A stretch of DNA of 64,000 nt from Cymbidium sinense (lineage: Eukaryota; Streptophyta; Magnoliopsida; Asparagales; Orchidaceae): NCBI GenBank assembly GCA_021442155.1, contig JAKCPB010000349.1, positions 1-64,000 of the forward strand, written 5' to 3'. Positions 26,330-38,420 of this stretch are shown here, in pieces. The notes under the pieces were generated by a model. That model worked only from the letters and a program-made list of their open reading frames with translations, was not told the origin of the DNA and did not search any database. Each line of letters begins with the position of its first letter. Positions within the stretch are counted from its first letter, which is position 1. A program made the translations under genes and the position numbers.

Positions 26330-28090
26330 AAATGAACATATTCCCTACAAACAGGCCAAAGAAAGTAGAAAAGAAATGAGCTAAATCCTGAGAGTGCAGA
26401 TACAAAAATCCCCCAAAACCATTAAAACAGCCTACAAATTGCTTCCAATGGAATGTAATGATCATAATCTCAGCAACCAGGCCAAAGAAAGTGGAAAAAT
26501 ATTAGCAAAATTATCTGCACTTTTAAGAGAGTACAGAGAGTACATATACAAAATAACAATAAAATAATAACCAGACAACTACCAAATTATTCATAATGGA
26601 CTGTAATGAACATATTTCCTCCAAACAAACCAAAAAAAGTGAAAAAATATTAGCAAAATACTCTGTACTCTCATGAGAGTACAGAGAGTACAAAGAGTAT
26701 AGATGCAAAATACCCCTAAAAATCACTAATCAACCTCCAAATTATTCCTAATGAAATATACTGAACATATTCCATCTAAATAGGCTAGAGAAAGTAGAAA
26801 AAAATGAACTAAATTCTCTGTACTCTCATGAGAGTACAGAGAGTATAGAGAGTACAAAGAGTATAGAGAGTACACAAAATACAGAGAGTACAGATAATAC
26901 ATATGCAAAACTCCGCTAAAAAATAAGCAATCATCCTTCAAATTATTCCTGATGGATTTGTAATGAACATATTTCTTCCAAACATGCCAAAGAAAGTGGA
27001 AAAATATTATCAAAATGCTCTGTAATCTCATGAGAGTGTAGAGAGTACAGATAATATATAAAGTATAGAGAGTACAAATGCAAAAAAATATTAAAAACTA
27101 ACCAAGCAGCTTCCAAATTATTCTTAATGGATTTGTAATAAACATATTTCCTCCAAACAGGCCAAAGAAAGTGAAAATATATTAGCAAAATGATATGTAC
27201 TCTCATGAGAGTATAGAGAGTACAGAGATTACAGATGCAAAAATCTCCCAAAAATCATCCAAACAGCCTCCAAATTGTTTCCAATGGAATATAATGAACA
27301 TAATCTCAACTACCATGCCAAAGAAACTAAAAAATGCAAATTATCATCTCAAGAGTACAGAGAGTGTGATGCAAAACTCTCTTAAAAACTAACCAAGCAG
27401 CCTCCAAGTTATTCTTAATGGATTGTAATGAATATATTTTCTCTACAAAGCCAAAAAAATAAAATGCTCTCTCATGAGAATCAGAGAGTATAGAGAATGC
27501 ATAGAATATAGATACAAATATCCCCCAAAAACTATCCAAATAGCCTCCAAATTTCTTTCAATAGAATATAATGAATATAATCTCAACAACGAGGCTAAAA
27601 AAACTGGAAAAAATGGTCAAAATTATCTATACTCTCAAGAGAGTACAGAGAGTACATATGCAGAACTCCCTTAAAAAATAAACCAAATAGCCTCTAAATT
27701 ATTTCTAATGGATTGTAATGAACAAATTTCCTCTAAAGCAGAGAAATTGGGAAAAAAGCCCATCATCACTCTCATGAGAGTAGAGTATACAAAATCTCCC
27801 AAAATCATCCAAACGACAAATTGCTTCAAATGGAGTGTAATGAATATAATCTTAACAACCAAGCCAAAGAAAGTGGAACAAAATATGCAAAATTCTCGAG
27901 TACTGAGAGTACAGATGCAAAACTCTCCTACAAACCAACCAAACAACCTCCAAATTGCTTCTGATTGAATAAAATGAACATATTCTCTCCAGACAGGCCA
28001 CAAACTAATGAAAAATAATATGAAATTGGTCAGTACTCTCATGAGATTATAGAGAGTACCCATGTAAAGCAGTTCCTAAAATAAGCAAAG
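26330..28090 (-). repeat. Right palindromic tandem array, about 12 units
   Basis: This is the left-array unit in reverse orientation: GAACATATTTCCTCCAAAC anchors near 26337, 26604, 26759, 26962, 27137, 27716 and 27974, and the GAACATAATCTCAAC variant near 26457, 27293, 27570 and 27838, with a further anchor at 27428. Perfect 26-base palindromes with the core TGTACTCTCATGAGAGTACA sit at 26661-26686 and 26816-26841. The two unit types partly alternate, as in the left array. The inner edge is about 30 bases upstream of the transposase start, so the array occupies the promoter position of that gene. Confidence 0.9.
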
Positions 28091-28389
28091 TCCTCTTGCA
28101 AAGAACTCCAAATACTTTTGGAAATATACATTAAATAAAAAATTTTCAAGGAATATCACTAACAAACTGTATAAAAATTGTACGTATACAACGGTTGAGA
28201 AAAATTATCGATGAATTTTTATTTAATACATCCTCTGCTAAATTGGTCGCTATTTTCTCAACGTTCGCTATCTTCATGGTTCTTTTTTAAAAAAGAAATG
28301 AGATTTTCTATTTCTCTCTCTGAGCTCTGTTTGCAAGAAAAAAATACACCATAAAGCCTAAATATATATATATATTTCTTTTCAATTCC

Positions 28390-28609
28390 TCCCACGCATT
28401 CCAACGACGCATCTTCTCCCACTGTTTGAATCAGACGAGCCCGATCGGGCTAGGGTAAGCATAAACGGTGTCATGAATGTGCCGTCCAACAGTGCCGTCC
28501 ATCCAGTTACAACACCGTTAAGCGCTAAAATGGGAAAAAAATGCGGACAGCGTCGAGATTGGAGTTACGTAAAACTACGTGCATCGCATAATATTTTCAA
28601 ATCCTTCTC
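28390..28609 (-). repeat. MULE terminal inverted repeat, right outer segment
   Basis: Partner of 13190-13390. It contains the GAGCCCGATCGGGCTAGG and GTGCCGTCCAACAGTGCCGT stretches, is less AT-rich than its surroundings and lies outside the palindromic array. The 28100-28390 stretch inside it has no recognisable content. 28610-28786, between the MULE and repeat X, is also unrecognised. Confidence 0.75.
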
Positions 28610-29143
28610 CTCTCTTATACTATTTCTTTGCATTTAATGGCCCCAGCATGCCACTCCAATTGATACCTTCTCGCATGTGGGTGGTGAAGTTGAGATAATT
28701 AAGGATAAAATTGTTAGAGAAGAAAACTCAACTAGCCTTCTTAACACGACCACCATTTTCATATACCAATATTCAAGGTAGCTTTAAACTTGGGCATATT
28801 CCATTTCCTACAATTATTAAGGATTTAAAATAAATAAAAAAGCCGAAAAAAATGAAAACTTTGAGAAAGATGAAATTCAAAGCTGTAGATCGAAGATGAG
28901 ATTTAAAAAAAATCTTAAAATCGAATGGCAAAAAAAAATAAACGCGTTAAATTTTAAAATGGAGCACTATATTAAATTTCTTCACCAATAAGAGTTTTAT
29001 AATTAAAATTTAGGATCATAAACTTATAATCAAATCACACTTTTAGAAAACATAAACTCATCTCATGTTTTTTGAAAACGTGAATTGTATTCATAATTTT
29101 TATTAATTAATTTTTATATAATAATTATTCATATTTCTCGTAT

Positions 29144-29162
29144 TTCATATTTTTATTTTGTT
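29144..29162. repeat. Target-site duplication of the RTE LINE, left
   Basis: TTCATATTTTTATTTTGTT, identical to 31786-31804. Confidence 0.92.
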
Positions 29163-31785
29163 ACAACAACAATAAGCCTTAATCCCACTAGGTGGGGTCG
29201 GCTACATGAATCCTTCATCTCCATTATATCCTATTATGTGTCAAATTCTCATTTAAATCAAGTATACTAAGATCATTTTTTATATATCTTAACCAAGTTT
29301 TTTTACGTCTACCTCTAGCTTTCCTAACATAAGGCAAATATAATGAATCTACTCTCCTAATTCATCATCTACCGACGCTTTAAGTGGCCAAACCATCTAA
29401 GGCAACTCGCTAATCTTATCTACCACTGAGCTACTCCAACTTTTTCCAATATACTCATTTTGCATTCTATCTCTAAGAGTAAAGCCACTCATCCACCTAA
29501 GCATCCTCATTTCGTAATAGTTAACTTAGTCTTATGCTTTTATTGGCCAACAATCGCACCATAAATCATCAGGTCTTACCATCATCTTATAAAATTTTCC
29601 CTTAAGTTTGGAACTTTTCTATCACATAATAGCCGATGCATTCCTCCACTTCAACCATCCAACTTGAATTCTAATAACATCTCCATCTATTTCACCATCA
29701 TTTTGAACAATAGAGCCTAAATATAAACACTCACTCTTATTAATGACTTGTTCACCAAATGTCACAACACTACCACTAGAACTTCTACAACTAAAATTAC
29801 ACTCCATATATTCGCTTTTAGATCTACTTAAATGAAAACCTTTAGACTCTAGAGTTGACCTCCATAATTCAAGTTGGACTCCTCTCTAGTCTTATCAACA
29901 AGAAGAATGTCATCGAAAAAAAGCATACACCAAGGTACATCTTCTTGTAAATGCCTAGTAAGAACATCCATAACTAAAGTAAAAAAAGATAAGGGCTTAA
30001 AGCTAATCCTTGATGTAATCCAACCAAATAGGAAAATATTTTGTCAATCCTCCTTGTGTTTGGACATAAGTAACTTCTAGTATACATATCCTTAATGACT
30101 TGAATATAAACAATATTAACTCCTTTCTATTCTAGAACTCTCCAATGAACATCTCTTGAAACTTTATCATAAGCTTTCTTTGAATCAATAAATATCATAT
30201 ATAGATCCTCCTTACTTTCTCTATGCTTCTCCATCAAACCCCTTAACAAATGTATATCATCCATAGTAGATCTACTTGGCATGAAACCAAACTGATTGTG
30301 AGAAACTTCTGTATCACATCGTAGCTTATGCTCAATTATTCTCTCCCATAATTTTAATGTATGGCACATTAACTTAATTCCTCTATAATTTGCACACTCT
30401 TGTGCATCACCTTTATTCTTAAATATAGGAACCAACAAACTCTTTCTCCACTTATCTGACATCTTTTTAATCTTTAAAATGACATTAAAAAGATTTGCAA
30501 GCCAAGAAATTCCTTGATCTCCTAAACATTTCCACACTTCTATTGGAATATTATCCTGTCCTACTACTATTCCACATTTCATTTTCTTTAAAGCTTCACT
30601 AACTTCGTGATTTACTAATACAATGATAAAATGAAATTTCTATTTTTGTTTTAGGTATTAAGGTTGGTAAAATCAATCGTACTTTCAAATCCTTCATTAA
30701 AAAGTTTATCAAAATACCTCATCCACCGATTTTCAATATCCTTTTCTAAAAAAAAGCATTTTATTATTTTCATCCTTAATACACCTCATTTGAACTATGT
30801 CTTTACTTCTCCTATCTCTTTGGTTGACTAACTTATACATACATCTTTCACCTTCTTTGTATCTAATTGTATAAATCACTAAAAGCTGCATCATACGCTT
30901 TAGAATCTCTGTGCCACTTTATATCTTTCTCAATTCCTCCGAAGTTTTACATCTAAACCAAGTTTTATAACAATACTTTATTTTTTTATCTTTCTTGCAC
31001 TCGACTCCACCACCAACTATTTTATTAAAAGAATCTTTTCCTTTTGATTCTCCAAGCACATCTTTTAGCAACTTGCTCAATTTCACTTGCTATTTTTTCC
31101 CACATAATGTTAGCTTCCTCATGAACATCCCAAATTCTAATCTCTTGTAGCTTTCTCTTAAAAATATTTTTATTTGTATTCTTTAAGTGACTCCATCTAA
31201 TTCTAGGATAATAATTTGATTTATTTTTTCTCTTACAACCTTTCATCTTAAAATCTAAAATCTAACCGATGTACTTAGATTTTTACTTGGAATGACCTTA
31301 CAATCTTTATAATCTAAACGATCTATTTTACTTATCAGAAAATAATCAATCTATGTTTTACTAGATCCATTTTTATAAGTAATAATATGTTCATCTCTTA
31401 CTTAAATAAAGTGTTAAAATAAACTAAAAATCATAAGCTAAAGCAAAATCTAATATATTCCTACCTTCTTCATTAGTCATTCCAAATCCATAACTACCAT
31501 GAATACTTTTAAAATCTTCTACCACTCTACCATTTTTAAATCTCCTCGAATAAATACTTTTCTTCAAGAGGTATCTTTTATATTAATCCCTCTAATTCAT
31601 TCCAAAAAATTTTTTTTGCGCTTACCTCCAAACCTACTTAAGGAGCATAGACACTTACAACATTGATAATCTTAGTATCAACAATAATCTTTAAAGCTAT
31701 AATTCTATCTCCACATCTATTAATATTTATAACATTATCCTTCAAACTTTTATCTATAATCACACCTACTAGAGGAGCATATACC
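29163..31785 (-). mobile_element. RTE-type LINE, 5'-truncated, inside X
   Basis: On the minus strand the element ends with the common plant RTE 3' sequence (plus-strand start ACAACAACAATAAGCCTTAA, then CCCACTAGGTGGGGTCGGCT). It is flanked by a perfect 19-base target duplication at 29144-29162 and 31786-31804. It begins inside the endonuclease domain, so it is 5'-truncated (about 2.6 kb). X copy 2 has the corresponding unfilled site at 59252-59270 with one mismatch. Confidence 0.93.
29163..31785 (-). pseudogene. RTE LINE endonuclease-reverse transcriptase remnant
   Basis: The protein would nick target DNA and copy the element's RNA in place. The minus strand encodes, in order, the end of the endonuclease (about 31780-31300, with NVVSVYAP and SKTQIDYFLI), a basic linker at 31246-31025 (WEKIASEIEQVAKRCAW), and the reverse transcriptase at 30582-30127. 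The last has GQDNIPIEVWKCLGDQGI, KNKGDAQECANYRGI, QFGFMPSRSTMDDI and MIFIDSKKAYDKVSRDVHW. Downstream, a C-terminal piece at 29807-29622 has KSECLYLGSIVQNDGEID. The FADD active-site region near 29930 is scrambled and many stops interrupt the frame. Dead copy. Confidence 0.85.
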
Positions 31786-31804
31786 TTCATATTTTTATTT
31801 TGTT
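31786..31804. repeat. Target-site duplication of the RTE LINE, right
   Basis: Identical 19-base copy of 29144-29162, directly after the truncated 5' end of the LINE. Confidence 0.92.
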
Positions 31805-32235
31805 GATTATTAAAAAATATATATAATTTAGTTTCGTTTTAAGTTAGATATTTAAGATAATATAGTTCTAATAATTTATTTTAAATTCTTTTATATAACA
31901 ATTTTATAATTTTTATATTTAAGAAAAAAATATTACAATTTATATTTTCAATCTAAATTTTACAATTAAATAATTATTACATAGTTTATAAAATTAATTA
32001 ATTAATTAATATTATTTTGATAAAATTAATTTGAACTAATCTATATATCATAAAAAAATTATTAAAAATAAAATTAAATCATTTAATTAGCTTGGACTCA
32101 TGGACTCACAAATGCAATCATAAAATTTGCCATGATGATTAACTTGCGAGACCATAAATCATGAATTTTGTCAACATCACTATATCTTAGCTTTATTATT
32201 ATTAATTTTCAACAATAAATTTAAAATTTATAGAT

Positions 32236-32973
32236 TGTTTTAATTATTTTTATCAAAAAAATATTAAAGCTTTGTTAAATTTATAAATTACATTTTAAAA
32301 TTTAGATTCAAAATCTAAATTATAATATTTTTATTATAAAGATAGAAACAATAAAACTGTTATATTAGAAATAAGTAAAAATGAACTGTAAAAAACTAAA
32401 TTATTTTAACTTCTTCACTCACAAGAAAATTAAATTATAATTTAGTATTAATTTAAAAATTAAATTATAATATATTAATGTTTAAAAATGTAAGACTTAA
32501 ATTTTATAAATTTAACTTTTTTTTTGTAGTATTGTATATATGGAATAAGAATAATCTTTGCATACAAGAAATTAGCACCTAAAATAAACAAATAAATTGA
32601 TGAACTTTACACACAATATCCTTAAACAAAATGCTAGATCCAATAAATATTGCATAATTTTAAGTTTCAGATCAGATTAAATTTTGATCAATTTTTTATT
32701 ATCCTTTTAATCTGAAGATCCAATTATTCAAGTAGGGAGAGGAGATAAAATGTTGACCCTAATGAAAAAATATACAACAAGAAATTTTCATATAAAGAGA
32801 GAAAAGGGAAAAGATAGCCTAGAAAAATGAATGAAAAATAGAGACCGGAAGAGTAAAGGATAATTTTTTTTGAAAGAATACATAAAAATTTTTTTGCAAT
32901 GAAACTAGATATATAATACAGTGTTTTGACATAAAGTTGATAATTAAATTGATAAGTTGTTCTTGTTGGGAGT

Positions 32974-32978
<5 letters not shown>
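32236..32978. other. AT-rich spacer
   Basis: I see no gene. The first part (32270-32400) is roughly the reverse complement of 31900-32060, so the DNA around the edge of X folds back on itself. Nothing else is recognisable up to the GA tract. Confidence 0.5.

Positions 32979-33025
<47 letters not shown>
32979..33025. repeat. (GA)n microsatellite
   Basis: GA tract of about 47 bases at the distal end of the copia LTR. It gives rise to Ser/Leu-repeat open frames on the minus strand that are not genes. Confidence 0.95.
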
Positions 33026-33026
<1 letters not shown>

Positions 33027-33028
<2 letters not shown>

Positions 33029-33361
33029 AAAGAGCACAATCACACATACACAGAAAAAGAACATAAGAAGATTTACATTGTTCGACATCTTGTCTACAAC
33101 CATGGCCGCATTATGATTTCACTATATTTTTCACTTATAATTAGCATAGGAGAAGATACAATTTTTTGGGATGCCTCTTGTCATTGATTTCCTCTCCTTT
33201 TATAGGCTAAGATGAAAGGGGTAGGTTTGGAGGAGAAATAATTTTTATTGATCATCTAGCCACCAAATTTTGAATTTTAAGTGTGAAATAATTCAATTTT
33301 GGTGGCTACCTAATTTTGATAAAAAGAAAAAAATATGTGGAATTTGACTCCACATTTAATA
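33027..33361 (-). mobile_element. Copia 3' LTR remnant
   Basis: On the minus strand this directly follows the purine-rich stretch CTCCAAGTGGAAGATT, the usual copia polypurine tract, which marks the LTR start near 33361. A TATAAAA promoter box lies at 33198-33204 (minus strand), followed by a GTAGACAAGATGTCGAACAATGTAAATC-like end typical of copia LTRs. The distal border merges into the GA tract; no second LTR is in the window. Confidence 0.7.
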
Positions 33362-33399
33362 ATCTTCCACTTGGAGTCAAAAATATATTATATTTTAAC

Positions 33400-35300
33400 A
33401 CTTTTCTCAATATGCTCTATAATACATATCCACTAATGCTCCTCGTGTGGCATCTTCATCATCATATTTTATGAAGGCCAACTGAGATTATGCATAACCT
33501 CAAGTTTGAGATGGTCACCACCTTGGTCAACATATCTGCAAGATTCTTTGTTCTATGAATCTTCTCCAATTATGGAGTTCTATCATCAATTAGTCCTCTG
33601 ATGTGATGATATCATAGCTATATGTGTTTTGTTCTTGCATGAAAAATTGGATTCTTTGTGTGGATATCGACTTACAAGAGGGTGCTACTTGTTTATTTAC
33701 TTTAAATTATTGTAGAAAATTCTTTAGCCATATCATCTCTTTGTCTGCTTCTGAAACTATCATATAGTCGGCTTTAGTTGTGAATAGCGAGACACTCTTC
33801 TGCAATCTAGACATCTAACTAATTGCAGTTCCTCCAAGTGTGAACACATAACCATGTGTTTTACCATCTAAATCTCCTCGAGTATCCCTATAAAATTAGT
33901 TCATTATTTCTAAAATAAATAGCTATATTTGAAGTACCTTTTAAGTATCTTAAGATCCACTTCACGCTTCTCAATGCTCCTCTAGGTTAGACATAAATCT
34001 TCTCACAACTCCCACTGCATGAGTTATATTTGATCTAGTACATACCATAACATAAATTAAACTGTCAACTGTAGATGCATATAGTACCTTCTCCATGCAC
34101 TCCTGCTCTTCTTCAAATTTTGGTGGTGGCTTTTAGATAGTCTCAAATAACTACCAAGGGAGTCTCTCTTGGCTTCACATTTTGAACATTGAATCGATTC
34201 AAAACCTTTTAGATGTAGTTCTTCTAGGATAACTCCAAGGTACCTTTAGATTTATCCAGAGTAATCCTCATGCCAAATACTTGCTTTGCTACTCTCAAGT
34301 CTTTCATTTCAAACTCCTTTGATAGTTACTTATATAACTTATTAATTTTTGTTATGCTTGCTCTACAACACCATCACATCATCAACATAAAGAAACAAAA
34401 TAATGCAAGACTTGTTAACCCCTTGATGAACAAGGATCCATCTCACATCTAGTAAACCCATTCTTGCACATGAAGTCTTCAAATTTTATATACCATTATC
34501 TTTGTTTTGCCTGCATAAGCTCTTTGAAGCTTGCACACTAAATTTTCTTTTCGAACAATAAACCCTTATGGTTGTTCCATATAGATCTCTTCCTTGAGAT
34601 CTCCTTGAAGAAAAATAGTCTTCACATCTAGCTATATCAGATATAAGTCTTCAATCAGAAGCAATACTTAAGGCCATTCGATGGTAGTCATCTTTACCAT
34701 TGGTGAGAACACCTTTTGTGTAATTGATCTGTAGTTGTTGAAATCTTTTGACCACCAATCTAACCTTATATCTTTTACTCCCATCAGACTCTTCTTTCAC
34801 GATATCTACCCACTTATTTTGCAATACTTTCTTGCCTTTGGGTAATAGGTCTAATGCCCAAGTTCAATTCTTCTCTAGAAAGTTCATCTCTTCTTTCATG
34901 ACTTTCTTCCACTATATTGAATCTCACACCTACAATGCTTCCAATTAGTGCACTAGCTCCCCATTATCTATCAATAATAAATAATATAAAGATAGAGAAT
35001 ACCATTGCAAGGGCCTAGATTGTCTTGTAGATTTCCTCAATGTCATAGGAGAAGATGGCTCTTGAGCCTCTTATATATGAGCATTTGTATCAATACTAGA
35101 ACCTTTTGAGTATTTATTAGTATTTTCAATATTGATATTATCAAGGATGACTTCTTCATGCTTCTCCTCATGCTTCATAGCTATTTCTGATATATCCTTA
35201 TATAGCTTGTATTCATAAAATGTTATATCTTTGGTTCTTATGACTTTCTTATTTTAGTCATCCCAGAATCGGTAACCAAAATAGTCTAAGCCATATCCAA
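33400..35300 (-). pseudogene. Copia pol remnant: reverse transcriptase and RNase H
   Basis: Copia pol copies the element's RNA into DNA and removes the RNA strand. Reading the minus strand from 35300 down: the end of the integrase region (GLDYFGYRFWDD, about 35290), a spacer, a reverse-transcriptase part with KWVDIVKEESDGSKRYKVRL (about 34840-34780) and YVDDVMVL (about 34390) as the active-site box, then the RNase H part with YMIVSEADKEMIWLKNFL (about 33770-33710) and the C-terminal KIHRTKNLADMLTKVV (about 33560-33510). Stops and frameshifts are frequent. The element is cut at 35300; gag, protease and most of the integrase are absent. Confidence 0.85.
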
Positions 35301-35518
35301 TGGGTTAATTAAGTGCATGACTTTTTTATTTTGATATATCCTTATATAGCTATTTCTGATTTATTTATTAGTTAATTAGAAAATTAATTAGCCTTAATTA
35401 CTTTCCTAAATTAATTAAGGGTTAATTAAGTGCATGAACAGCAAATCAACCAATTAATTGAATTCATTAAACATTTATTAATAGTAATGATAGAATGGGA
35501 TTGGGGAATTTCTTCCTA
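35301..35518. other. Junction with filler-like duplications
   Basis: The copia sequence stops at about 35300. What follows is a 19-base word (35302-35320, GGGTTAATTAAGTGCATGA) that also occurs at 35419-35437. After it comes a shifted copy (35333-35361) of the copia-internal stretch at 35183-35213 (GATATATCCTTATATAGCT and AGCTATTTCTGAT). Such patchwork is typical of end-joining repair with templated filler. Confidence 0.55.
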
Positions 35519-36489
35519 ACCTTTTCTAAGTTTCCTTACTTTTCAAGAGAAATTGATTAGGATTAATTAATTAATTAAGTGCTTAATTAGTTTAATTAAA
35601 ACTTAAAATGAATATGAACCTAATCAATTGATTGGGGTAGGCCTTTAGGTGTTCAATAGCCTAAAGATAGTTGAGAAAATTATGATTAGCTCATATGTGT
35701 GGAAAAATCATAAGTGTACTTAATTAAGTTCCTTAAGCTTAATTAACTATTAATTATGAGCCAATCACATTAGGCCCTTTCATTTCATAAGATCATTGCT
35801 AATTTAATTTTTTAATTCATTTGCATATGACATTAACTCATAATTATTTGGTTAATTACCTTAATGTAACATACTAAAGGTAAATTAATTGATTTAATTC
35901 ATACCTTAACTTAATTAATCCATAAAATCAACCTAATTATCTCTCATTAAACTAAATTAATTCACAAACATGGAAAGGGGTTAGCAAATTCTCTCTCATA
36001 TCTTTAAATCAAATTAAAATATGAAATAAAAAATGACATTAAGAAGCTTTGGTTTATTTTAAATGATTTTATTTGATATGATTATCCATAGGAATTAGTT
36101 TGATTGAATGGAACATGTGTCTTATGTCTTATTATTCCTCTCCAATCATATTAAATGATGTGTGTCATGTGATTCCATGCATTCATGTTTTCAAAATGTT
36201 ATAAATTTAAATGAATTTCCTTTATGTCAAGCTTATATTTGTTTATTAACCTATGAATGTGTGTGGCTATCATCACTATTAAATCAAAAATATTTTCAAA
36301 AGTTAATAAGTCAACTATAATATTTGGAGTAGCTATAGATATATATAAGCTTGCATGTGTTTATGGCTTAGAATATGTGATATGGAGTTCTCTTTCTTTA
36401 ATCTATATCAATTTACATAAAGATTGAATGTTAACAAGTGTATAGCCCATTTAAAAAGGATACAACATTTGCTTGAATTCATTCCTATG

Positions 36490-37450
36490 TATTTCTATGC
36501 TATAATTTAGATAGAACTTTAGCTTAAATGTATAAATAATTCAATTGAAAGAAATACAACTTTTGCATGATTTCTCATTCTTGTATTCATTTGTCCATTC
36601 ATGTGTATTCAAAAGTGGGTATATCTAGTCCTGATAGAATGCAAGGCTTTAAGTATTCCCAAAGAGGTCTTTACCTCACTCCCCTGGTTAACAATGATAA
36701 AGTATCCGCTTAAAATTTCTATACATTTGTATGTGCATTTAGCTAATGAATGAAAATCTTCTTTTGAACTTTATCTCACATGCGTATTTAAGAATAGTGA
36801 GTATATCTAGTCTGGACATTCCGGAGATGAGAGGTTTTAAGTAGCCCGAAAGAGGTCTTTATCTCACTCCTTTGGTTAACAATGGTGAAGTATTTTCTCA
36901 AAACTTTTATACACTTGTATGTACATTTAGTTAATGAAAGAAAATCTCCTTTTCAACTCTCACTGTATAAATAATTCAATTGAAAGAAATATATTTTGCA
37001 TGATTTTCCATTCTTATAGTCATTTTTCATTCAGTATTCAAGAATAGTGGGTATATCTAGTTTGGATATGAGATGCAAGGCTTTAAGTATCCCAGGAGGT
37101 CTTTACCACACTCCTATGGTTAACAATGGTGAAGTATACATTTAAAACTTTTATACACTTATATGTGCATTTAGCTAATGAATGAAAATCTCTTTTCAAC
37201 TTTAACTCATATGTATAATAATTCAATTGAAAGAAATATAACTTTTGTATAATTTTCCATTATTGTAATCATTTGTACATTCATGTGCATTCAAGAATAG
37301 TGGGTATATCTAATTTGGACATTCCGGGGATGTGAGTCTTAAGTAGCCACAATGAGGTCTTTATCTCACTCCCCTGGTTAACAATGGTGAAGTACTTACT
37401 TAAAATTTGTATACACTTGAATGTGCATTTAGCTAATAAATGAAAATCCC
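36490..37450 (-). repeat. Tandem units of about 255 bp, four copies, in arm B'
   Basis: Units carry GGTTAACAATGGTGAAGTA-type words at about 36694, 36870, 37118 and 37376. They correspond to left-arm units 5, 4, 2 and 1; the short left-arm unit 3 has no partner. Confidence 0.75.
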
Positions 37451-38420
37451 ATTTTCTACAAAATACACATATGCATCTTTCATTTTAAGTGTGCCAAAAA
37501 TATGTTGTATGTATAGATATACTTAAGATTAATACCATATGCATGTTATATGTGATGAAAATGAATAATTAAATATATGTCACATGATAGTAATTTAATC
37601 AAATTAATCTTAAGATGCCCTTCATGTTGAATAAAATTATTTAAAGTGAACTTAAACTTAGGACTAATTTAAAATATGTAATAAGATATTTAATAAAGAG
37701 GACTAAATCAAATTAACATGATTTAAAAATGACTTAAGGTATGGATTAAAGAGAGTGATCATCTCTTTTTCTTCCCTTTATAACACTTAGTTGCTAAGTA
37801 TAATTCAAATGAAACAAAAAAATACTAAGTAAAATTCTCAAATCAATTAAATAACCTAAAGTGAAATCAACCTCTTATGATTAAACATCCTTTCATACTT
37901 AGAAAATCATAACAATGCTTAGTTAAGGTATACTACACAAACCTTAATATACACACATCATAATTAAGTCACCAGCTTTATGTTGGGCGTATGCAGATGA
38001 TGTATGTTTGATTTTAAATGTATTATTTTAAACTGATGTTAGGGTGTATGTTTCATAGACTGGATGTTAGGTCGTGATTAGCCTAATCATATTTTTTGAT
38101 GGGGATTATGCTTGATGTGTACTTAAAATAAATATAAATACTCTCTTTTACAGATTGCTTAACCCCTAAGCATGATCCAAATTAGGACAAGTGGGCTTGG
38201 TTAACCATGTGCATGGAGCTAAGTCCAAATTATTCATATAATTGTTTGGATTGTATGGTGTATTTAGCTAACACTTATTTTGTGTAGTTAGATTTACCTT
38301 TTCTATTTTAATGTAATTTTACATTAGGAAGTTAGGATTAGTGTTATGTGGGGTAAGGATGAACATTGGCTAGAAGGTTTAGTCTTGGGGTGCCTTGAAG
38401 CTTACCAAATCAAAAGAAGA

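Larger units (their letters stand above)
13190..28609. mobile_element. Large Mutator-like element carrying transposase and Ulp1-like genes
   Basis: The ends are inverted: 13190-13390 pairs with 28390-28609 (shared blocks include GAAAATATTATG, ACTCCAATC, TTTTTTCCCATTTTAGC and TTCAAAC). Inside each end is a tandem array of about 145-bp units in opposite orientation (13770-16195 and 26330-28090). Two decayed genes point inward from the arrays: Ulp1-like protease on + and FAR1-type MULE transposase on -. Length is about 15.4 kb. MULEs usually make a 9-11 bp target duplication, but I could not find one at these borders, so the exact ends are approximate. Convergent genes driven from terminal repeats is the plan of MuDR. 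Ulp1-like genes inside MULEs are known from Kaonashi-type elements in Arabidopsis and CUMULE in melon. Confidence 0.75.
28787..32235. repeat. Repeat X, copy 1 (split by the RTE LINE)
   Basis: Flanks 28787-29162 and 31805-32235 together match the reverse complement of 58805-59610. Matches include the AAAACGTGAATT stretch, GGAGCACTATATTAAATTTC and the CATGATGATTAACTTGCGAG-type stretch near 32130. Without the LINE the repeat is about 0.8 kb. It is AT-rich with no coding sequence. Class unknown. Confidence 0.85.

Noticed and set aside
13770..28090. CRISPR-like look of regularly spaced palindromic repeats
   Set aside because: Spacers are themselves homologous, units are about 145 bp, and the context is a plant transposon; no cas genes.
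13180..28620. 9-11 bp target duplication of the MULE
   Set aside because: I compared the bases outside 13190 and 28609 and found no convincing match; borders may be off or decayed.
32724..33103. Ser-Leu repeat frames on the minus strand
   Set aside because: Translation of the GA microsatellite and copia LTR.
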